Below, piece by piece: positions 33,892-39,289 of a stretch of DNA of 39,289 nucleotides. The DNA is from Sphingomonadales bacterium. GTDB lineage: Bacteria > Pseudomonadota > Alphaproteobacteria > Sphingomonadales > Sphingomonadaceae. Where the stretch lies: assembly GCA_027489695.1 (NCBI GenBank), contig JAIXZK010000270.1:1-39289 (forward strand), given 5' to 3'. The stretch's first letter is position 1, and each line of letters opens with the position of its first letter. Position numbers and translations under genes: made by a program. Under the pieces are notes generated by a model. It ran no database searches. It was given only the letters and a program-made list of their open reading frames with translations, and was not told where the DNA came from.

Positions 33892-33935
33892 TGTCAAGAT
33901 ATCGCAACAGCAAAGAGTGTCAATTGTTCATGACG
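33892..33935 (-). promoter_or_regulatory. Putative pucBA promoter with tandem PpsR/CrtJ-like sites
   Basis: TGT-N12-ACA at 33892-33909 and TGTC-N10-GACg at 33918-33935; overlap minus-strand TTGACA-N16-TATCTT. Confidence 0.65.
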
Positions 33936-34068
33936 CTTGCGCGACGAGCCGCGTCGCAGTGCGGACGCGCGGACACACCACCGCGGCCGGCCCGGGCGGC
34001 AACGCGAGTATTGCAGGAAGGATCGGAAGCGGTTGCGGGCGGCCGGCGCACGACGCCGGCCGCTGCGT

Positions 34069-35697
34069 TCAGACCAGGCGGCTCTGCCGCAGCGCCGCCG
34101 CGATGAACCCGGCGAACAGCGGATGCGGATCAAACGGTTTCGATTTCAGCTCCGGGTGGAACTGCACGCCGACAAACCAGGGGTGATCCGGCCGCTCGAC
34201 GATTTCGGGCAACAGGCCATCGGGCGACATGCCGGAGAACATCAGCCCCGCCGCTTCCAGCCGCTCGCGGTAGTGGACGTTGACTTCATAGCGGTGGCGA
34301 TGCCGCTCGCTGATCACCGGCGCGCCATAGATGGCGGCAGCAACGCTGTTGCCGGACAGCTGCGCTTCATAGGCGCCCAATCGCATGGTGCCGCCAAGAT
34401 CGCCGCCTTCCTGGCGGGTCTGCAGGCCTTCGGCGCTCATCCATTCGGTGATCATGCCCACCACCGGCTCGTCGGTCGGGCCGAATTCGGTCGTCGAGGC
34501 GCCATCGACGCCGGCAAGATTGCGCGCCGCCTCGATGCACGCCATCTGCATGCCGAGGCAGATGCCGAAGAACGGCACGTCGCGTTCGCGGGCGAAGCGC
34601 ACCGAGGCGATCTTGCCTTCCGACCCGCGCTCGCCAAAGCCGCCGGGGACGAGAATGCCGTGCATCGGCTCCAGCCGCGCCGCCACGTCCTGGCCCTCGA
34701 ATTCCTCGGCATCCAGCCAGCGGATGTTGACCTTGACCCGGTTGGCGATGCCGCCATGGACCAGCGCCTCGGTCAGCGACTTGTAGGCGTCCTTCATGCC
34801 CGTATATTTGCCGACGACGCCGATCGAGACTTCGCCTTCCGGATTGTGCAGGCGTTCCGAGATGTCGTCCCAGCGGGTCAGCCGCGGCGGTGGCGTCGCT
34901 TCCAGCCCGAACGCCGCCAGCACCTGATCGTCGAGCCCCTGCTCATGATATTGCATCGGCACGTCATAGATGCTGGGCGCGTCGAGCGCCGAGATCACCG
35001 CTTCCTTGGGCACGTTGCAGAACAGCGCGATCTTGGCGCGATCGCCCTCGGGCAGCGGATGTTCGGACCGGCAGACCAGCACCTGCGGCTGGATGCCGAT
35101 GCCGCGCAGCTGCGCGACGCTGTGCTGCGTCGGCTTGGTCTTCAGTTCGCCCGCCGCCGCCAGATAGGGGATCAGCGTGCAATGGATGTAGCAGACATTG
35201 TTGCGGCCGATATCGGCGGCCATCTGGCGGATGGCTTCGAGGAACGGCAGGCTTTCAATGTCGCCGACGGTGCCGCCGATCTCGCACAGCACGAAATCGA
35301 GATCCTCGGTATCGGCACGGGCGAAGGCCTTGATGGCATCGGTGACGTGCGGGATGACCTGCACCGTCGCGCCGAGGAAATCGCCGCGGCGTTCGGCCAT
35401 GATGATGTCGCGATAGACGCGGCCCGAGGTGATATTGTCGCTCTGCCGCGACGGCACGCCGGTGAAGCGCTCATAATGGCCGAGGTCGAGGTCGGTCTCG
35501 GCGCCGTCGTCGGTCACATAGACCTCGCCGTGCTGGTACGGCGACATCGTTCCCGGATCGACGTTGAGATAGGGATCGAACTTCTTGATGCGGACACGAA
35601 AGCCACGTGCCTGCAACAGCGCGGCGAGCGCTGCCGCCATCAGCCCTTTGCCGAGCGATGAGACCACGCCGCCGGTGATGAAAATGAACCGGGTCAT
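34069..35697 (-). CDS. pyrG: CTP synthase
   Basis: [78 protein letters not shown]...; GATase [18 protein letters not shown]. Confidence 0.98.
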   Translation of the reverse strand: MTRFIFITGGVVSSLGKGLMAAALAALLQARGFRVRIKKFDPYLNVDPGTMSPYQHGEVYVTDDGAETDLDLGHYERFTGVPSRQSDNITSGRVYRDIIMAERRGDFLGATVQVIPHVTDAIKAFARADTEDLDFVLCEIGGTVGDIESLPFLEAIRQMAADIGRNNVCYIHCTLIPYLAAAGELKTKPTQHSVAQLRGIGIQPQVLVCRSEHPLPEGDRAKIALFCNVPKEAVISALDAPSIYDVPMQYHEQGLDDQVLAAFGLEATPPPRLTRWDDISERLHNPEGEVSIGVVGKYTGMKDAYKSLTEALVHGGIANRVKVNIRWLDAEEFEGQDVAARLEPMHGILVPGGFGERGSEGKIASVRFARERDVPFFGICLGMQMACIEAARNLAGVDGASTTEFGPTDEPVVGMITEWMSAEGLQTRQEGGDLGGTMRLGAYEAQLSGNSVAAAIYGAPVISERHRHRYEVNVHYRERLEAAGLMFSGMSPDGLLPEIVERPDHPWFVGVQFHPELKSKPFDPHPLFAGFIAAALRQSRLV

Positions 35698-35809
35698 GGG
35701 AGAATGGGCTTAGCGGAAAGGCGGGGGCTTGCGCCAGTGGGGGCGGGAAATTGCCTGTGGAGAAAATGGCGATTTGGTGGACGTGCGGCGGGGGGCGGCC
35801 TCTCCCACC

Positions 35810-35907
35810 CTGTCACCCCGGGCTTGACCCGGGGCCCAGCTTCCTTCCGGCCCACGTGCCGTCCCGTGCGAAACAAGCTGGGTCCCGGGTCAAGCCCGGG
35901 ATGACAG
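35810..35907. repeat. 33-bp inverted repeat (CCCGGGCTTGACCCGGG type)
   Basis: Arms 35810-35842 and 35875-35907, two mismatches. Confidence 0.85.
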
Positions 35908-35942
35908 TTGGGGTGAGAGGCCATCCCGCCCCGCCCACCAAC

Positions 35943-36017
35943 CCCGCTCATGCCGAGCGCAGTCGAGGCACGTCCGGACCGTCCGGGCGTGCCTCGACTG
36001 CGCTCGGCATGAGCGGG
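35943..36017. repeat. Near-perfect inverted repeat (CTCATGCCGAGCGCAGTCGAGGCACG type)
   Basis: 30-bp perfect arms 35943-35972 / 35988-36017, with further pairing inside. Confidence 0.9.
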
Positions 36018-36054
36018 ACAGCGAATCAGGCGTCAACGGCAACCAGGTGGCGAT

Positions 36055-36321
36055 TCAGCCCGGCCAGTCGGTGATCCGCCAATATTCGAAATCTCGGGGC
36101 GAGATGTGGCGCGCCAGATAATGGCCGCTGGCGGTGACGATCAGCCGCCAGCGCCGGCCGCCATCCAGATCATATTCGCGGCCGCGCGCCGCCGCCCCGG
36201 TCGCCGGATCGCTGTAGAACGGCCATGACGGCGCCCGCCCGGCACGGACGGCGTGGAGGCGAACGCGATGGCCGGGCCAGCGCAGCAGCGCCAGCGCTTC
36301 GGCCAGGCTTATCTCACGCAT
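36055..36321 (-). CDS. Small hypothetical protein
   Basis: MREISLAEALALLRWPGHRVRLHAVRAGRAPSWPFYSDPATG...; overlaps the MFS stop. Confidence 0.6.
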   Translation of the reverse strand: MREISLAEALALLRWPGHRVRLHAVRAGRAPSWPFYSDPATGAAARGREYDLDGGRRWRLIVTASGHYLARHISPRDFEYWRITDWPG

Positions 36322-37609
36322 CCTCGATGCGGCTGTTGGCGCGGGTATCGGGCAGCGACCAGGCCGCCGCCAGCGCGACGCCGCACATGAAGGCCACATA
36401 CCAGAAGAAGCCGCTCTCGATGCCGGCGTCCTTGAAGGCCAGCGCCACGAATTCGGCCGAGCCGCCGAAGATGGCGACGCCGAGCGCATAGGGCAGGCCA
36501 ACGCCGAGCGCGCGGATTTCGGCGGGGAACATCTCCGCCTTCACCACACCGGAAATCGCCGTGTAGCAGCTCAGCACCAGCAGCGCCGCCAGCATCAGCA
36601 GGAAGCCGCCGAAGGGATATTCGGCGACCGCGATCGCCTGCAGCGCCGGCACGGTGAACAGCGTGCCGCCGATGCCGAACGCCAGCAGCAGCGGTCGCCG
36701 GCCAATCCGGTCCGACGCCCAACCGAAGAATGGCTGCGCCGCCATATAGCAGAGCAGCGCGGCAGCCGAGACATTGGTGGCCTCGGACTTGGTCCAACCC
36801 GCTGACAGTACCAGATATTTCTGCATGTAGGTGGTGAAGGTATAGAAAGCGAGGCTGCCGCCGGCGGTCAGCGCGAACACCGTCGCCAGGGCGCGCGGAT
36901 GGGCAAGCAGGCGGCGGGTGAGGCCGCGCTGGCCGTCGGGCTTGTGGTTGGCGAAAGCCGCGGTCTCGACGAGACCGCGCCGCAGCCAGAACACCAGCAC
37001 CGCGCAAGCGGCGCCGACGACGAACGGCACCCGCCAGCCCCAGTCGTTGAGCGCCGCCTCGTCGAGGCTGGCCTGCATGACGATGAGCAGGGCGAGCGCC
37101 AGCAACTGCCCGCCGATCAGCGTCACATATTGGAAACTGGCGAGGAACCCGCGGCGGTGCGGCTCGGCGACTTCGGCCATGAAGGTGGCGGACGCGCCAT
37201 ATTCGCCGCCGACCGAGACGCCCTGCACCAGCCGCGCCACCAGCAGCAGGATCGGCGCCGCGATGCCGACATCATCATAGGTCGGCGCGACGGCGACGAG
37301 CAGCGAGCCGGCGCACATCAGGGTGACCGACAGGGTCAGCGCCGCCTTGCGACCATGGGCATCGGCATAGGCGCCGAGCAGCCAGCCACCGATCGGCCGC
37401 ATCAGAAAGCCGACGGCGAAGACCGCGGCGGTGCTCAGCGCGCTGGCGACGGGGTCCTCGGCCGGAAAGAAGCGCGGGCCGAAGTAAAGCGCGAAGGCCG
37501 AATAGGCGTACCAGTCGAACCATTCGACGAGGTTGCCCGCCGAGCCGCCGACGATCTGGCGGATGACGCCGGGCTGTTTCGCGCCGAGTTCGCGCCCCGC
37601 CGGCGCCAT
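36314..37609 (-). CDS. MHS-type MFS transporter (KgtP/ProP-like)
   Basis: GGSAGNLVEWFDWYAYSAFALYFGPRFFP..., MRPIGGWLLGAYADAHGRKAAL, LVQGVSVGGEYGASATFMAEVAEPHRRGFLASF. Confidence 0.93.
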   Translation of the reverse strand: MAPAGRELGAKQPGVIRQIVGGSAGNLVEWFDWYAYSAFALYFGPRFFPAEDPVASALSTAAVFAVGFLMRPIGGWLLGAYADAHGRKAALTLSVTLMCAGSLLVAVAPTYDDVGIAAPILLLVARLVQGVSVGGEYGASATFMAEVAEPHRRGFLASFQYVTLIGGQLLALALLIVMQASLDEAALNDWGWRVPFVVGAACAVLVFWLRRGLVETAAFANHKPDGQRGLTRRLLAHPRALATVFALTAGGSLAFYTFTTYMQKYLVLSAGWTKSEATNVSAAALLCYMAAQPFFGWASDRIGRRPLLLAFGIGGTLFTVPALQAIAVAEYPFGGFLLMLAALLVLSCYTAISGVVKAEMFPAEIRALGVGLPYALGVAIFGGSAEFVALAFKDAGIESGFFWYVAFMCGVALAAAWSLPDTRANSRIEDA

Positions 37610-37615
37610 GCCCGA

Positions 37616-38029
37616 TCAGCGCGCCAGCGGCACGCCGGCGTCGGCCGGAGGCGTGGCGGGAGCAGCCGCCGGCGCCGCGGCGGGGGCCGGCGCGCCGGGC
37701 AGACCGGGCAGCGGCGCCGCCGGCGCGCCGGAACCGGCGGGCGGTGTTGCCGGCGCCGTCGCAGTGCGCGCCAGGCTGGTATCGACCTTCTTCGGCCCGC
37801 TGTTGCCGGCGGCGAGCACGGCGAGCAGGATCGAGGTGCCAACGAACATGGCCGCCAGCACGCTGGTCGACCGCGTCAGCAGATTGGCCGCGCCGCGCGC
37901 CGTCATCAGGCCGCCACCGGTGCCGCCGCCGATGCCAAGGCCGCCGCCTTCGGACTTCTGCAGCAGGATGACGCCGACCAGCGCCAGCGCGATCAGGGTA
38001 TGGACAACAAGGAAGAAGGTGGTGAGCAC
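37616..38029 (-). CDS. secG: Preprotein translocase SecG (GTG start)
   Basis: VLTTFFLVVHTLIALALVGVILLQKSEGGGLGIGGGTGGGLMTARGAANLLTRSTSVLAAMFVGTSILLAVLA. Confidence 0.93.
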   Translation of the reverse strand: MLTTFFLVVHTLIALALVGVILLQKSEGGGLGIGGGTGGGLMTARGAANLLTRSTSVLAAMFVGTSILLAVLAAGNSGPKKVDTSLARTATAPATPPAGSGAPAAPLPGLPGAPAPAAAPAAAPATPPADAGVPLAR

Positions 38030-38129
38030 GGACGACTTTCGCAGCAGGCAAGGCCCGCGCCATGTAGCGACGCGATGGGGCAAGGGCAACCTGCACCCGG
38101 GCGGCGGCGAAGGGAGATGCTGTATCCGA

Positions 38130-38882
38130 TCATGTCACCGGCGGCGGCGCGCCGGCGCCCTGGCGCTGCTGACGGATATAGTCGAGTTCCTGCTTCGCCT
38201 TGCGGTCGCCGGCGTCGAGCTGGAGACAGCGGCGATACCGTGCCTCCGCCTCGTCGAGGCGCTGCATCTCGATCAGCGCAAAGCCCTGGCCGCGCAGCGC
38301 ACGTGTCAGCTCCTTGGTACGGATTTCCTCGGGTGAAACGTCGGCCGCCGACTCGGCCTCGGTAAAGGTCGCTAGTGCCGCCGCCCAATCGCGGCGCTGC
38401 TGCTGGAGATTGCCGATTTCGCAAAGGAAGCGCGCGTCGAGCGGCGACAGCGCCAGGCCCCGCCGGTAAAGGGCCTCGGCATCGGCCAGGCGGCCCAGAT
38501 CGACGAGGGCAAACGCCTTCATATAAACAGCGTTTGCCCATTTGTCGTCGAGGGCGACCGCCGCGACCTTGTCCTTCGCCGCCATCAGCAAATACAGCAG
38601 CGTTACTGCCGCACCGCGGGCGCTGTAGACGCGCTTGCCGCTCGCTGGCCATTTCGTCTCGTAATGCGCGAGGATGGGATCGAGGTGGCGATCGATGGCG
38701 TCCTGCGGCTTGCCTTCGCGGATCAGTCGGTCAGCCAGCACCAGCTGTTCGTCGAAACCGGCTTCCGAACGGTCCGCCGGCGCCGTCGCGGCCGGCGGGA
38801 CGGCAGGTGCGGCCGGGACGGGCTGCGCCAAGGCCGGCAATGCCAGCAGCGACAGCCAGAGCGCGGCGACCCGATCTATCAT
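38130..38882 (-). CDS. Secreted tetratricopeptide-repeat protein
   Basis: Signal peptide MIDRVAALWLSLLALPALAQ; TPR-like repeats (AFALVDLGRLADAEALYRRGLALSPLDARFLCEIGNLQQQRRDWAAAL). Confidence 0.8.
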   Translation of the reverse strand: MIDRVAALWLSLLALPALAQPVPAAPAVPPAATAPADRSEAGFDEQLVLADRLIREGKPQDAIDRHLDPILAHYETKWPASGKRVYSARGAAVTLLYLLMAAKDKVAAVALDDKWANAVYMKAFALVDLGRLADAEALYRRGLALSPLDARFLCEIGNLQQQRRDWAAALATFTEAESAADVSPEEIRTKELTRALRGQGFALIEMQRLDEAEARYRRCLQLDAGDRKAKQELDYIRQQRQGAGAPPPVT

Positions 38883-38914
38883 GCGAATGGCTCCGATCAC
38901 GCCACAGCTTGGCA

Positions 38915-39289
38915 TCAGCCGGCGGCCTCGGCAATTGCGATCAGTCCTGCCGCGGTCAGGCTGGCGCCGCCGACCAGCGCGCCGCCGACATCGGGGACCG
39001 CCAGCAGGGTGGCGGCATTCTCGGGTTTGACCGAGCCGCCATAGAGAATGCGCACCGCGGCGCCGGCCGCGCCGAAGCGCGCCACCAGGCGGGCGCGGAT
39101 ATGGGCGTGCATCGCCGCCACATCGCCTGCGGTCGGCGTGCGGCCGGTGCCGATCGCCCAGACCGGTTCATAGGCGATGATCAGCCCGGCGGGATCGTCG
39201 GGCTGCGAGCCATCGAGCTGCGCCGCCACCACGGCCTCGGCGCTGCCGGCGTCGCGCTGCCCGATGGTCTCGCCGACGCACAGGATGAC
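38915..39289 (-). CDS. tpiA: Triosephosphate isomerase (partial, 5' end beyond window)
   Basis: [13 protein letters not shown]...[28 protein letters not shown]...[32 protein letters not shown]. Confidence 0.96.
   Translation of the reverse strand, partial: VILCVGETIGQRDAGSAEAVVAAQLDGSQPDDPAGLIIAYEPVWAIGTGRTPTAGDVAAMHAHIRARLVARFGAAGAAVRILYGGSVKPENAATLLAVPDVGGALVGGASLTAAGLIAIAEAAG

Noticed and set aside
33937-35661. 574-aa plus-strand ORF
   Set aside because: Exact antisense of pyrG; His/Arg/Asp-rich translation typical of a shadow ORF.
36899-38365. 488-aa plus-strand ORF
   Set aside because: Antisense shadow spanning the MFS and secG genes.

Overview
Hand annotation of a GC-rich alphaproteobacterial window, probably a Sphingomonadales-like phototroph (inferred). 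Positions 1 to ~24.6 kb are a temperate prophage. Its left arm is on the minus strand: cro-like gene, replication and recombination genes, then a tail-fibre-like gene, terS and terL (terL is cut by the window edge). Its right arm is on the plus strand: CI-like repressor, lipoprotein, RecT, Gp37/Gp68, ASCH-like protein, excisionase, integrase. The prophage ends at a truncated 5' half of a tRNA-Pro(UGG) gene (24602-24642). The rest is chromosomal: SGNH-RTX exoprotein, LysR/CMD/PPOX/DUF1348 group, NodU-type carbamoyltransferase, pucC convergent with pucBA (LH2), pyrG, MHS-type MFS, secG, TPR protein and tpiA (partial). Strongest candidates for something new: (1) a NUMOD4-HNH homing endonuclease inserted after about codon 20 of terS, fused in frame to the displaced native terS start and followed by a recoded 5' copy of terS that restores the gene, which looks like a natural self-rescuing homing element; (2) an LH2 alpha subunit with Phe-Phe at the Tyr44/Trp45 positions, predicting blue-shifted B800-820-like absorption, under a promoter with tandem PpsR-like sites; (3) near-duplicate promoter/operator modules flanking the phage repressor; (4) a tRNA-Pro gene split at the anticodon stem-loop next to the integrase. 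No database or structure searches were run.
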